From contig JAMXIF010001210.1 in the NCBI GenBank assembly GCA_028583685.1, forward strand, positions 14,445,259 through 14,509,258: a stretch of DNA of 64,000 nucleotides. The letters are read 5' to 3'. The notes beneath the pieces were generated by a model, which was given only the letters and a program-made list of their open reading frames with translations, had not been told where the DNA came from and ran no database searches. Below, piece by piece: positions 32,578 to 44,060 of this stretch. This DNA is from Petaurus breviceps papuanus (taxonomy: Eukaryota; Chordata; Mammalia; Diprotodontia; Petauridae). Position numbers and translations under genes: made by a program. The stretch's first letter is position 1; each line of letters opens with the position of its first letter.

Positions 32578-33990
32578 GTAAGTAGGTTCATTCTTGTATT
32601 TTCTTGTTTGCTTTCTCCATAAGTTAACACATTTTCAGTTGACTTGATAATGATTTTTGGAGAAAATTTATTTACCTAACAGGATTAGAATGAGTAACAG
32701 CTGACAGAAAAGGGCTCATGATACTTAAAAAGAAAGAAACCAAAAAAGAGAGGAAAGAATTCTCTATTTGCAGACTCACTGAAAACTCATATTCTTGGTC
32801 TTATGTCAAAAGTTAAGAGATCATACAGGGTTTGCTACAGCTGGAAATTAACTCTGAAATTTCAGAAAAGAAAAGAAAAAAATAAAGCAAGGAGAAGAAA
32901 AAAATTAGACACTTCAAGTAATTTTCTCAACCTTTATATAATTAAAAACAGGCTATAAGTTTAGATTTAGAATACTTGAAAGCCCAGAAATAGTCAAATA
33001 ACTTTTGTAAAGCTCTTTGTTGTGATGTTTAGTACAATTGTTCATCTTAACTAGATGATAAAATAGCCAAGAATCTAAATCCAATTAGCAGGTGATTATT
33101 TCAGGAAGGGGTTCTACAAAAAGGCTTCACTATATTTCTTTTGGTATACCTGGATTTATTAGATCCCACAATTAATAGCATGCTGAAATAATCATGCATA
33201 AAAATGACATGAGAAGATCAAGTCTAGGTTCTTCCTAATGAAGGACTAACAGTTAATTAATTATAAGATCATAGTTTATGGGGCTAACTGAAGGTTGTCA
33301 TTTTTGCATCTAATTCAGTTAAACTCTACAAACCTCTGTGACCCCACTTTTCAAGGCATTTGCAATTAGTTGCTTCTCACTGACTAAAAAGCAAGGTTTC
33401 ACCTGTAATTTCTGTCTTGAGTACCCAATATACTCTTTACAGGTTAAGATCCACTTTCTCAATGAGGAATTCACAGGCTTGTTACAAAATTTCTTTCAGG
33501 ATATTTTTACCAGCATACTCATCTGTTTTTATTTCTTCCAAAATCCGGTGAAACTGCCACTTCCCTCTCTTAGCTCTCAGCTGTAATTCTTTTCTGAATA
33601 GTTCACATAATGTGTGCTTTTTAAGTCATTAAATGGCTTTTAAAAATTCTCATAATCAGATGAAAGCCAGCAAACTTATTTAGTTTCTAAGAAAGCTTCA
33701 AGCATTTTTCTTACCTGCCTTTCTTTATCAAATAAAGCTATCCTGTCACTTTTCCAAGACTTTACAATAAAATATCTCAACATCTTCCCTCCAAAATCTC
33801 TCTAACTTCTTTTCTCTTTTAATACTAAAGTTCCAGCCCTCAGGTCCTTCTGATGAGGAAAAACATAATGGGAACTTTCCCTATTAATCAGTCTAAACAT
33901 AATGTTCATTGAACCACAGATGCTAAACCTTTAGACTCGAGTAGACTTTTCAGTCCTAATTCACTTCTACTTTTTTTCTGGATGACCCTT
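32578..33990. other. No recognisable gene or repeat
   Basis: AT-rich, nearly repeat-free. A frame of 82 codons at 33338-33586 shows no domain. If the preceding exon is real, this would be first-intron sequence. Confidence 0.4.
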
Positions 33991-33995
33991 TAAAT

Positions 33996-34141
33996 CAGGG
34001 CTTCTTAACATTTATTCCATCATGGAACTCTCTGGCAATATGGTATAGTCTAGGGACCCTTTACCTCAGAATCATATTTTTAAATACTTAAGAGATAAAT
34101 AAAATACATATATAAAACAATTATATTGAAATAGTCATCAA
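33996..34141 (+). mobile_element. Non-autonomous DNA transposon fragment
   Basis: Left end 'cagggcttcttaac' is the inverse of the 'gttaagaacccctg' ends at 30061 and 51608. The interior 'cagaatcatatttttaaata' is shared with 51485-51500. Confidence 0.6.
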
Positions 34142-34352
34142 AATATACGTATGTATTTATGTATGTGTATATATATGCATATATACCATATACACACATA
34201 TGCAAGACTTATTCAAGTAGTGTGGTGTGTGTATGTATACATATATATAGTGTATATGTGCATGTATGTGTGTATCGCATGTGTGTATCTAGTATGATGT
34301 GTAGTGTTATATATGAGTGTGTATGTGTATATAAATATATACATATATCTAA
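34142..34352. repeat. Mixed TATG/TGTA/TA simple repeat
   Basis: About 210 bases of alternating purine-pyrimidine sequence with CA, TG and TA words. Confidence 0.9.
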
Positions 34353-34779
34353 AACTACTCCAGTAAAGCCTGCTCCTCATTCTTTTCTGTTGGATACACA
34401 GTGTGGTCCAGCTTCAACTGAAGTCCTCAATTACACTCCTTTTGTTCTTCAGAAGAAGAGTGGGCTCTGCAATGATCCTTTAGTTTAAAATACCAAGGCT
34501 TAAAAAAAATAGCTCTCCAAAACAAAAATAATAACATGCAATCGGGATGAAAATAAATTAAATTGGGGGGAAAAAACAGAAATATCCCTAGCCATGGACC
34601 CAAAAGAAGTCCTGAATAGGAGGGGGAGGGAGCTTTTCCAGCTGTTTTTCCTTAAGGAGTTTCCTACATCGACCCTGAGATCCATTACATCTCCAAATTT
34701 ATGATCCCATACTATCCTTATGGACCAGTTGGAGAGATGTGGACCAGATGCCAATACAGTATGTTAGCTTTAAAACTGG

Positions 34780-35150
34780 TTGATTGATTGGATTCAAAGT
34801 GAGTTAACAAATGAATTGATGTCAACCTGGACTGAGATCTCTGGTGTATTGCCACAATTCTCTGCCCTTTACTCTATATTCAATAATTTTATTCAATAGA
34901 TAGTATATTTATCACATTTGTGGGTGAAATGAAACTGGAGACACTAGCCAATGCATCATATATGAGAAGAGACATTCAAAAGAATATTGACAGGCTAGGT
35001 TGAAGCTAATAAGATGAAATTTATTCTTATATCTAGGTTTTTATAAAAAAAACTACATGTACAAGATGGAAAAATCATGGCTAGAAAGTAATTCATATGG
35101 TTTTGGAATTGAAATGGCCTTTGAGGTAACTTAGTCCAACTTAAAAAAAA
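34780..35150 (+). mobile_element. CR1/L3 LINE fragment
   Basis: 'gatgtcaacctggactgaga', 'acatttgtgggtgaaatgaa', 'attgacaggctaggttgaag', 'aagatgaaatttattcttat' follow the RT-to-3' order of mammalian CR1/L3. Old and non-coding. Confidence 0.7.
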
Positions 35151-35199
35151 AAAAAGAGTGGCTTATCTTGTTCCAACCTTTCAGAATCTTGGCAATAAG

Positions 35200-35895
35200 G
35201 TCTTCTGTTCCCAGCAGAAGATGATTTGTAGCACGTGCCAAGCTCCATGGGATATAGAGCAGGTTTAGTCTAGCTAGCTGGTACCATCAGGCTTAAATTC
35301 CTAGAGCTAGGATCTCTCTGTTGTAGACCTCACTCAAGCTTAGGCTGGGCATAACTTGGATAACAAGACTCATACTGAAGCCTGGTGTGTTTTGTGTCCC
35401 AACTACTTAGGCACAGCTCCAGCTTAGTTGAAAGAATTGTTAGTGCAAAATTGTGTATCTAAGTGAGAGACAGAGTTGATGAGAGAGGTTTGAGGAAGAG
35501 GAGAGAGCATTTTATCTTTGAGAAAAGAAACACGATGCCAGACTCTCTTTAGGACCAACTCTAGACATATGAAGACAGGAAAAAAGATTTTGGAAGCTGC
35601 AGACATGTAAGGGAAGCCACCTCTCCAATACATCCTTGATTTCCAGCTACCCCCCAACCCCCACCCTAGAGACTTTGGGAAATTTCCTCTTGGTTGAGAT
35701 CGCAACCTTTCTCTTGGTTTTTCACTTTGTGTATTTTTTGGTATACTCTAATCTGTAACTGCTCTGACTTCTGTTAGTTATTTGTTTGAATAAATAGGTT
35801 TATTTGCAATCCATTATTTGAGGTGGCTTTCTGTGTAATCAGTATTGGGGTAGAAAAGAGTTAAATCTACCGGTATAATCTTGGGACAACCTTTT
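35200..35895 (+). mobile_element. Possible solo LTR
   Basis: The block 'gtttgaataaataggtttat' (35784-35803) with following 'ggtggctttctgtgtaatca' resembles the polyadenylation and R/U5 part of an LTR. Ends and class are not established. A fossil if real. Confidence 0.4.
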
Positions 35896-36281
35896 CCCCA
35901 GGATTTTTAAATGCATCCAGGAAGCAGCTTTTGTTTTGAATCAGTCCTTCCTCTAGACTAGCAATGTATAGATAGACAAAAAGACGTAATTCAAACCTCA
36001 TGTGGACATACATATCTTACATGAGCACACAGAGCACACACTTTTCAATTATAGCTCCCACTTTTAACCTCTGATGACAAGACTACACCTAGCCATCTTC
36101 CATGCACATAGAGACATTATTCTTAACAAACTGCCAAGGGTTCTACAGTTCCTCAGTTTGTCAATTCCAAAATCCCTTTCACTCTCCCATGCAGATCAAT
36201 GGGTAGGGGGAAAAGCAGAGAAACAAAACTAAGCCTAGGGAGCAAAGACATTGTTTTTCCCCAGCCTAGTATAGCCTACCT

Positions 36282-36400
36282 TTAATATATATATGTACAT
36301 ATGAACATATAGAATGTATATACATATATGTACATATGATGTATCTACATATATGGAGATATATACTGATATATATCAGTAAAGCTTTTAAAAGCTTTAA
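36282..36400. repeat. TATA/CATA simple repeat with two adjacent palindromes
   Basis: AT-rich repeat ending in 'actgatatatatcagt' (36365-36380) and 'aaagcttttaaaagcttt' (36381-36398), both perfect inverted repeats. Confidence 0.9.
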
Positions 36401-36489
36401 GTCTCCAGCACAAATAGGTAGAATTGTTTCCAAATGTGCCTCCAATATTGTTGATTCTACCTTACCAACCTTAGCTACTCAATGTCTTA

Positions 36490-36706
36490 CGTCAATAATC
36501 AATAAATTATATTGATGTTATATGTGTAATTATATATAATCAGTAAATTATATCAATATCAATAAATTATATTGATAGAGTATACATAATATGTAAGTTT
36601 TATTTATATATATGTAAAATCATTGTTACATCAGTTATATATATATATATATGTATATATATATGTATATATATATATACACACATAAAATCATTGTTAC
36701 ATCAGT
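36490..36706. repeat. AT-rich tandem and TA repeat
   Basis: Repeated 'caataaattatattgat'-type units, then a TA/TATG array flanked by two identical 20-mers at 36616-36635 and 36687-36706. Confidence 0.9.
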
Positions 36707-37370
36707 AACTACATCGATTCTCTTCTCTTGGCTCACACAAACACCACCACCCTACGGGGGCCCACATTCGCTTTCTCCAGGACTACCACAATTGCTTTTA
36801 ATTGATCTCGTAGGCAGCCTACAATCTCTCCCTTCTCCAATCCATCCTCCACACAGATGGTTGGTAAATTGCTGTTCTTAAAGCACAAGTCTGATCATGT
36901 CACTCCCCTACTCATGAAGCTACAGTGGTTCTTAGGATAAAATATAAGCTCTTTTGTTTGCCATTTAAAAGCTCTTTTCAGCCTCACTCCAACCTATCTG
37001 TCTAGACAGATTTCACGTTACTTCCTCTCAACTCTCTACCTTCCAGCCAAACTGGTCTTTTTTTTTCTCTTCCCTATACATAATACTCCATCTCCTACCC
37101 ACACACCTTTGCCTCCTACCCTCACCCCTTTCCTGGGAGGATCACCTTCCTCACCTCTGACTCTTGGAATCCCTAGTTCCCTTGAAGGCTTAGTTCTCCC
37201 GTACATTAAGCCTTTCCTGACCCTCTCTCTTGTTAGTGCTGTCCATTTCTTTGAATTTATTTTGTAGTTATTTCTCTGTATAGCTATCCTGCCTCCCCTC
37301 CCCCCAATATGTGGTAAGCTCCTTGAAGACAGTTAGCATGGGACCCAGCATATAGCAGTCATCATCACTG
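36705..37370 (+). mobile_element. L2 LINE late ORF2 and 3' UTR
   Basis: 'taaagcacaagtctgatcat', 'gtcactcccctactcatgaa', 'tggttcttaggataaaatat', 'ctccttgaagacagttagca' follow the L2 consensus order up to near its end. Confidence 0.85.
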
Positions 37371-37382
37371 ATAATAACTAAC

Positions 37383-37442
37383 ATTAATGTAAAGCATCTT
37401 AAGGTTTACAAAGCACTTTACGTATGTTATCTCATTTGATAA
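37383..37442 (-). mobile_element. MIR 3' fragment
   Basis: 'tttacaaagcactttacgta' and 'ttatctcatttgata' are the reverse of the MIR 3' part. Confidence 0.65.
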
Positions 37443-37682
37443 TGAATGCTTACTGAAAAATTTCAGTGCACTCTTTTAACTTGGCATTTGGCATTACAAT
37501 GTGGTGTCATTGGCATGGTTCTTATCACCAAAACAGAATCCCAATACATCATGGCATAGAGAGGAAGGCATTGAACCTGTGGTTGGGTGACCTGAAGTCT
37601 AGTCTACATTTTGCCACTTGACTAAGGTGCATGCTACCTCTGACAAACTAGCTATCGCTGAACTTCTAAAGGCTCTAGGCCA

Positions 37683-38150
37683 GTGATATCAAACCCAGAA
37701 ATTTTTGTTGTTGTTGTTGGGTCATTTCAGTCATGTCTGACTCTTCGTGACCTCATTTCGTGTTTTCTTGGCAAAGATACTGGAGTGGTTTGCTATTTCC
37801 TTCTCCAGCTCATAAACAGGGTTAAGTGAATTACCCAGGGTCATATAGCTAATAAGTGTCTGAGGCAAGATTTGAACTCAGGCCTTCCTGACTCCAGGCC
37901 TGGCACTCTATTCACTAGGCTTCCTAAGTGCCCTCAGATTGAGATGAGGGCCACTAAATAGTACATAAAGATCTCTAAACTATATAAGGATTCTTGGGAC
38001 TCCATATTGATTTAGAAAATCACATATTAAACTATCTATGTTCTATTGTATTTTCATTTATTTAACTATTTCCAATTATATTTTAACCTGATTCAGTCTG
38101 AACTTAGGAGTGTTGTGGGCCACAATGTAGTATTTGATACCTCTGCTTAA
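37683..38150 (+). mobile_element. Non-autonomous hAT-like DNA transposon
   Basis: Inverted ends 'cagtgatatcaaacccag' and, reversed, 'tagtatttgatacctctg'. Interior 'gggccactaaatagtacata' to 'gtgggccacaatgtag'. It sits inside a MAR1-like SINE and itself holds an RTE-tailed SINE. Confidence 0.72.
37697..37935 (-). mobile_element. SINE with RTE/BovB-like 3' half
   Basis: 'gtcatttcagtcatgtctga', 'ttcttggcaaagatactgga', 'gtggtttgctatttccttct' then 'cctggcactctattcacta' head, minus orientation. Confidence 0.85.
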
Positions 38151-39005
38151 GGAAGCTCTCTAATGCTATAAAATATAGAGAAGGTACTGACCTTCCTTCC
38201 ATTGGTGAAGGGATTTTCCTCCTCTGGAAGTTCCTATACCAATGAAATCACAGGTGTGGTTACTAGACTAGACAATCTCTGTAGTACATTTCAGCTCTAA
38301 AATTCTACATTTATGTTGGTCTGTGTGAAAATTTTATGAAAATAACAAAGTTGCTAGGGAGAGACAAAAAGGCTGAAGGCCATAGCCAGACATGAAGGCT
38401 CTTTGCAAAGGCCAGAAATAAATGACTAACTGGACTGATAAGAAATAGGGCATTTCTACCAAAGCATCTCTGTATAAAGGACTCTTTGAGTGTGACTAGT
38501 TTTAAACAGTTTTTTAAAGTATATTATTGAGCTTGCAATGACCAAGTATGAAACAGGGAGCATTGTTATGTTGTCACTTAAAACTCCTCATTATATATTT
38601 ATAACATTGTCCTGTCCTCATTCAGGTTCCCATTAACCTTGTCATTCTTGTCATGATTCCTGTGATTTTTAAATATTGTTTTTTTACTTTTGTAAAGAAA
38701 TTTGATGTGAGTAATACAATTTGTTACTTTCTAAATTTTATAACTTTGAAATGAACACGTAATTTGGTTTCCCCGAGAGAGGGAATTAAAAAGGTACTCT
38801 ACATACAGCAGATATAGGGGACAGGTATTTATTTCTTCAGACAAAAGGAATAATGATAAACAGAACATTCCCAAGATGAAAACGAACTTAAAGCAGGCTT
38901 CATTAACTTATGACTACTATTGCAATTCCCTGGGAATTATCAGCACATAAAGCCATATGTGAATACTGATTAGGCATTTCATATCTGCTCTACACCGTCT
39001 AAACC

Positions 39006-39198
39006 ATGAGTCAACAAACTATGACCAAATCAGGCCTGTGGCCTGTTTTTGTATGGCCTGATAGCTAAGAATAGTCTTTTTAAAAAATATTTTTTAAATA
39101 AAACAAAACTTTATTTAAAATTGTTTTAAAAAACATTCTTAACTCCTGCCAGCTGTGCAAAAACAGGCAACAAGTTGAATTTGTTTGTCAATGCCTGG
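39006..39198 (+). mobile_element. Non-autonomous DNA transposon, probably hAT
   Basis: Ends 'gagtcaacaaactatgacca' and 'gaatttgtttgtcaatgcct' are inverted forms of one another in part, with an internal 'ggcctgtggcctgtttttgt'. Resembles the 'cagcaaactacggcc' mammalian family. Confidence 0.6.
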
Positions 39199-39199
39199 A

Positions 39200-40230
39200 C
39201 TAAACAACTCTGGGTACATGTTTGATAGTTTAAAAAAAAGGCCAGGCTTAGACCAATCCCAATGTTAGTGGCCATGTTTTCTAATGAGGAGCCTTTTTCT
39301 GCTAATCTGCTGTATCAGGACTTCCAGGACTCTCAAACTCATAGTGTTACCTCCAAACCTAGTAGGAAAGGAGCTAGGAGCCCAAGAGTAAATTCAGTAA
39401 ATGTTCTGGGAGCAATGTTGGAATGGGAGGTAGAGGCCCATGTGCCTACCTCCCTTAATAGGGAGACCAGAAACAAAGCACTTGACTTGCTGTGTGGGTG
39501 AGCAGAAGCAGAAATTGAGATGGAAGGATTCTCTCCTTTTAAAAGGTCCACTGAGTCATCAGTTCCTCTAGATCTGCCCGCCAATGATTGTATCATGATC
39601 CCAAAGTACCCACACCCTTAGGCACTCAGCTAACACAAGGAAGCAGCCAGAAAAAAGTTCATCATCTCTGATGTGCCCAAATACTGAGTCACTTTATCCT
39701 CAGAGTCCCCAGAACTTTCCAAGGGAGAACCTGTTAGATATCTAGCAGGGGCCTTAGAGGCCATTTCAACTGCAAAATGGTATTTTGAGACCAGATGGGC
39801 AGCTGGGTGTAAGCCAGAGAATGATATGGTGTTGCAGGTAAAAATTCAGTTTAAGCTTTTGTAGGCAAGCAGAATGAGAAGGCATGGGCCTCCTATAACC
39901 TCAGAGACATGCTTCTACCACTGAGCAAAACCAGATTACCCCTTGGATGTATTGTTGTTCCGGATCCCTCACTTGTTCCATCTCAATATATCATCCTCTG
40001 TCATAAATCTCAGCTTAGGTCCAGGCAGAAGTTTCTTCCACAGCCCACAAAGACTTCCACCCAGATCGCCATCTTGCTTCTCTCTTTCCCAGACAGGAAA
40101 GGTACATCTCTGATATACCTGCCTGATTCAGCAGCCCTCTACTTTGAATGCTGTTGGGGTCCTCTGTCTTGTCTTTTGGGCTATTTGCTTCACTGACAAC
40201 AACCGATGGTGGCGTATTTTTGACTAACGC
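39200..40230. other. No recognisable gene or repeat
   Basis: Frames of 79 (39262-39501) and 95 codons (39909-40196) have no recognisable domain. A cag|gtaaaa site near 39837 is not supported by other signals. Confidence 0.35.
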
Positions 40231-40234
40231 CTTT

Positions 40235-40745
40235 AGCTAAGGAATTACAGAATCTCGAAGTTGGAAAAGACTTCTGAGGTTATGAATTCAACCCATGATT
40301 CACATGAAAACTTTCAATAACACTCCCCAGTCAGTTGTAATTGTTAGGAATTTATTTTTTCCAAAACAGTAACATTAAATGCTTCTTGTAGTTTCCTCCC
40401 ATCGTTTCTAGTTCTTTCCTCAGGAGCTGGGCTGAACATGTCTAATTTCTTTTCCACGTGACAAAGTACTTGGAGACACCTGTCACGTAACTTTCCAGGC
40501 TTCTCTTCTCCAGACTGAATATCCTTAGGCCCTTCAACCAACTGATTCACAAGTGACCTAAGTTCAAGTACTCTCCACCGTCCCCATGGCCTTCTTTTAA
40601 AAATAGCTCATCCTCCTGAAATGTGATGTCCAGAAGACAAATATAATATTACAGATGTTTTTCAACTAGGGCAGAACACAATGGGTCTATGATCTCTTCT
40701 TCTCCAGACACTCTTTTAATGCAACCTAAAATCACATGAAAAGCA
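40235..40745 (-). mobile_element. CR1/L3 LINE 3' part
   Basis: 'cagaatctcgaagttggaaa' is the reverse of the CR1/L3 3' end. 'cttctcttctccagactgaa', 'cccttcaaccaactgattca' and 'agggcagaacacaatgggtc' follow in consensus order. Confidence 0.8.
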
Positions 40746-40884
40746 AAATGAAGGGCTAGATAAGGACCAGTGTCTGGCATCGGAGTGGAGAAGTCTTGAT
40801 ATGGTAGGAGCCATATTATTTGCCTCTCCATCCTTAGCTTTTCCTAAGACCCTGCCCCATGCAGATTGGGCTACTTTCTCCTTA

Positions 40885-41015
40885 CTTGTTGTTGAGTTGT
40901 TTCAGTCATGTCCAGTTCTCTGTCAGCCCATTTGGGGTTTTCTTGGCAAAGATACTATCCTCAGATTAGGTTAGGGGATTAAGGCTCAGCAATTTACCCG
41001 ACTTCTTGGTCACCC
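40885..41015 (-). mobile_element. Truncated SINE with RTE/BovB-like 3' half
   Basis: 'ttgagttgtttcagtcatgt', 'cccatttggggttttcttgg', 'caaagatact' then a degraded middle; the head is absent. Confidence 0.7.
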
Positions 41016-41229
41016 AAGAGTATAAAAGCAGCCTGCCCAGATGAAGTAAGGGCCTGACACACTTGGCAGATATCCCCAAATCACACAAATGACCACACCC
41101 TCCCCTACTGACCAGATTCTTTTTCCATATTGAGACCAGAGGAGCCTCATTTACCCAAGTTAAGTGCTATATTATTGTTGTATATTCCTTCTATGCTATA
41201 GCTAAGTAAATTTTTTGCTAACCTGTGAT

Positions 41230-41740
41230 TGTGTAAGGGAATTCATCTTCTTGGATGAGACATATCCATCAGCAAGGGTATGATGGCCATGGGTCAGAGA
41301 CAGGAGGACAGACTGAAAGGAAAGAGATTTATTAACATCTTAAGGATGTTGCTGCTCTCGCTGGTAACAAATTCAGATTTCTGATTTTGGTTTTACAACC
41401 TTTCAGACAAGCTTGGAGTACACAGCCAATCAGCAGCATTCAGTGGCAACCTGGAACAGAAAACTAATGCATTTCATTGGAGAGGGTGGGTAACAAAAGA
41501 GGGGGACTAGACAAAGAAGAAAAGGGGAGTATTTGAAATGCAAAGTGGCAAGACTTATAATCAGAATAGGAAAACAATTCTTGTTCTAGGACAGATCAGG
41601 GGGAAAGACCAAATACTTTTACAAAGGTGGAAGTAGTTCCTTTATCCAAGGACTGTAAGTAGTAGTTAAAACAGAGGATAAGAGAAATCATACACTTTAC
41701 TGTGTCTTTGTGTAGTGATTGGGGACTTTCTAATATTAGG
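41230..41740 (-). mobile_element. Possible LTR fragment
   Basis: Reverse strand has 'aataaatctctttcctttca' as in the polyadenylation region of many LTRs. Ends not defined and no second copy here. Confidence 0.3.
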
Positions 41741-41855
41741 CCACTAGGTGGTTGGGGGAATTTCTATTAAGATATCACAAAATAATTGTGGTTCAGAAAA
41801 TGATAATAATAATTGTGGTTCTTATTTTCCCCCCAGAAGGGTTTCTCTCACCAGA

Positions 41856-41977
41856 TTTTTTTCTTTTGGAGGGGGGAAGGCAGGGCAATTTGGGTTAAGT
41901 TACTTGCCCAAGATTTGAACTCAGGTCCTTCTGATTCCAAGGCTTATGCTCTATTTACTGCACCACCTAGGCACCCC
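41856..41977 (-). mobile_element. tRNA-headed SINE with internal deletion
   Basis: 'ggaggggggaaggcagggca' tail side and 'ctgcaccacctaggcacccc' head, with about 40 bases missing between 'acttgcccaag' and 'atttgaactc'. Confidence 0.88.
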
Positions 41978-42129
41978 TTTCTCTCTTTTTTTTTAACACT
42001 ATCAGGCCTAAAGCTAGATGGAGACTAGCCTGAATCAAGCCTTTGCTAAAATACCTGGCTTAAATTCTGTCTCTGGTATATACTATGTGACCATGGGCAA
42101 ATAATTTAACTTCTCTGCTCCCTAGCAAT

Positions 42130-42720
42130 GATCTTTTTTACATATTAAAAAAGTATTTTCAATGAGCAGAAAACCTGTTTTCACTTCCTCCCATCTCTCT
42201 TCACCCCACTGAGAAAAAAAAAGAAGAAAAAAAGCCCTTGTAATCAATAATCATAGAGGAGCAAAACAAATTCCTATATTGACCTTGTTCAAAAATGATG
42301 CCTCCCTCTGCACCATGAGTCCACAGCCTCCCTGCTGGGGGCTGATTGCTCCATCACTGGTTCCCTGGAATCATGATTGGCAATTGCAAGGATCAAGAAT
42401 CCTTAGGGGTTTCAAAGTGGTTTGTCTTTATAATATTGTTACTATATAAAATTGGTCTCCCAGTTCTGCTCACTTTGCTCTGTATCCATTCATGCTGGTC
42501 TTCCCAGGTTTCTCTGAAATTATCCTTTTCATCATTTCTTACAGCAAAATAGTATTCCATTAAATTTATATAGTATAATTTGCTCAACCATTTACCAACT
42601 GATGGGCATCCCCTTAGTTTCCATTTTTTTTTTTGCCACCACAAAAAGAGCTACTATAAGTGTTTGTTTATATGGATCCTTTTCCTTTTTCTTTGATCTC
42701 TTTGGAGTAGAGGACTAGTC
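42130..42720 (-). mobile_element. L1 ORF2 C terminus and 3' UTR, inverted half
   Basis: Minus frame 42393-42644 reads 'EWLSKLYYINLMEYYFAVRN' type L1 C terminus. A plus-oriented L1 3' end follows at 42930. Confidence 0.82.
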
Positions 42721-42929
42721 ACAGTATCCTAGAAAGACTCTACATGGAAAAAAAAATAAAGATGTCACTGATAAGTTATGGATCTGTATCAACAGAGGGA
42801 ATTCCCACATAGATGTGTACTAACAAAAATCATCAAACTGGGCTGCACCCCAAAATCATATTAGTTGTTTTGGTCACCCTGTTTGCTCAAATCGAGATTG
42901 TAATCCTCTTAAGAGATAATATTCATGAC

Positions 42930-43378
42930 AACTTTGTACACAATTACAGACACATCATATATATGTGATGACTAACTTTGATAGACTGGGCTCCTCTCAG
43001 CTATGCAAGGTTATACGACAATTCCAAAAGACTCATGATGGAAAGAGATATCCACATCCAGAGAAAGAACAGAGTCTGAATGCAGACTGGAGCAAACCAC
43101 TTGCGCTCTCTCTTTTTTCTTTTATTTTGTCCCTTCTTTCTCATCGTTCACTCCATTGGTTATAATACCTCTTTACAACCTGACTAATGTTAAATGTGAA
43201 GGTATATGTAGATCCTATATTTGATTGCATGCCACCATGGCGGGGGGAGGGGAGGGAGGAGGGGAAAGGAGAAAGAGGGGAAGAAAATTTGAAACTCAAG
43301 GGATCAAGGAACTGAATGTTGTAAACTAAAAGTAAATAAATAAATTAAAATTTTAAAAATAAATAAAAATTTTAAATG
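42930..43378 (+). mobile_element. L1 3' UTR
   Basis: 'tgatagactgggctcctctc', 'gactcatgatggaaagagat', 'ccagagaaagaacagagtct', a G-rich tract near 43240-43275 and an A-rich tail. Confidence 0.85.
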
Positions 43379-43450
43379 AGATAGTATTCATAAAGGATTT
43401 ACCACAGTGTCTGGAATATAGTGGGTACTTAATAAATGCTTGTTTGCTTT
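43378..43450 (+). mobile_element. L2 or MIR 3' end
   Basis: 'cacagtgtctggaatatagt' then 'gtacttaataaatgcttgtt'. Confidence 0.6.
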
Positions 43451-43741
43451 GCTTCTATTTCCTTAAGAAACCTTTTTTTGGCAATTCCTGTTCAATCATG
43501 CCTCCCAGTCTTATGCTTACAAAATAGACTGAAACAACAAGAAGAACACTTAAGTGTAGGGCTTTATGTTTACATTTGTTAAATGTCATCTTATTAGATC
43601 TGGCCTATTATTCTAACCCGACTGTCATGTAGTGTGTCTACTATCCCTCTTGGCTTTGTGTCATTTGTAAATTGAACAAGCACGAGATCTTATATCAAAT
43701 GATATAGGGTCAACTACAGGTATTTGGGTACTTCCATATTG

Positions 43742-44060
43742 ATATCAAACTATTAATTTTTAAATAATAATTTTCCCAAATACATGTAAAATAATTTTCA
43801 ACATTCATTTTTAAAATTTTTAAGTTCTAAATTCTCTTCCTTCCTCCCTGAGGTGGTAAATAATTTGGTATGTTAGTACATGTGCAATTACATAAAACAT
43901 ACTCCCACATTAGTCACATTATAAGGGAAGACACAGACCAAAAAAAAAGCAAAGTAAAGAAAATGAAAAATGGTATGAATGGATCTGCATTCAGACTTCA
44001 TCAATTCTTTCTCTGGATATGGATAGTGTTTTCCATCTTGAATCCTTTGGAATTGTCTGG
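43742..44060 (-). mobile_element. L1 3' UTR fragment in CR1/L3
   Basis: 'ttcccaaatacatgtaaaat', 'ggatctgcattcagacttca', 'ttctttctctggatatggat' in minus-strand L1 order, 5'-truncated. Confidence 0.8.

Larger units (their letters stand above)
37555..38300 (+). mobile_element. MAR1-type CORE-SINE split by an hAT-like transposon
   Basis: 5' half at 37555-37682 ('ggcattgaacctgtggttgg', 'gctagctatcgctgaact' region) and 3' half at 38151-38300 ('ggtactgaccttccttccat', 'aatgaaatcacaggtgtg'), as in the copy at 8505-8745. Confidence 0.6.

Noticed and set aside
34159-34488. 109-codon open frame
   Set aside because: Translation of alternating TATG/TGTA repeats.
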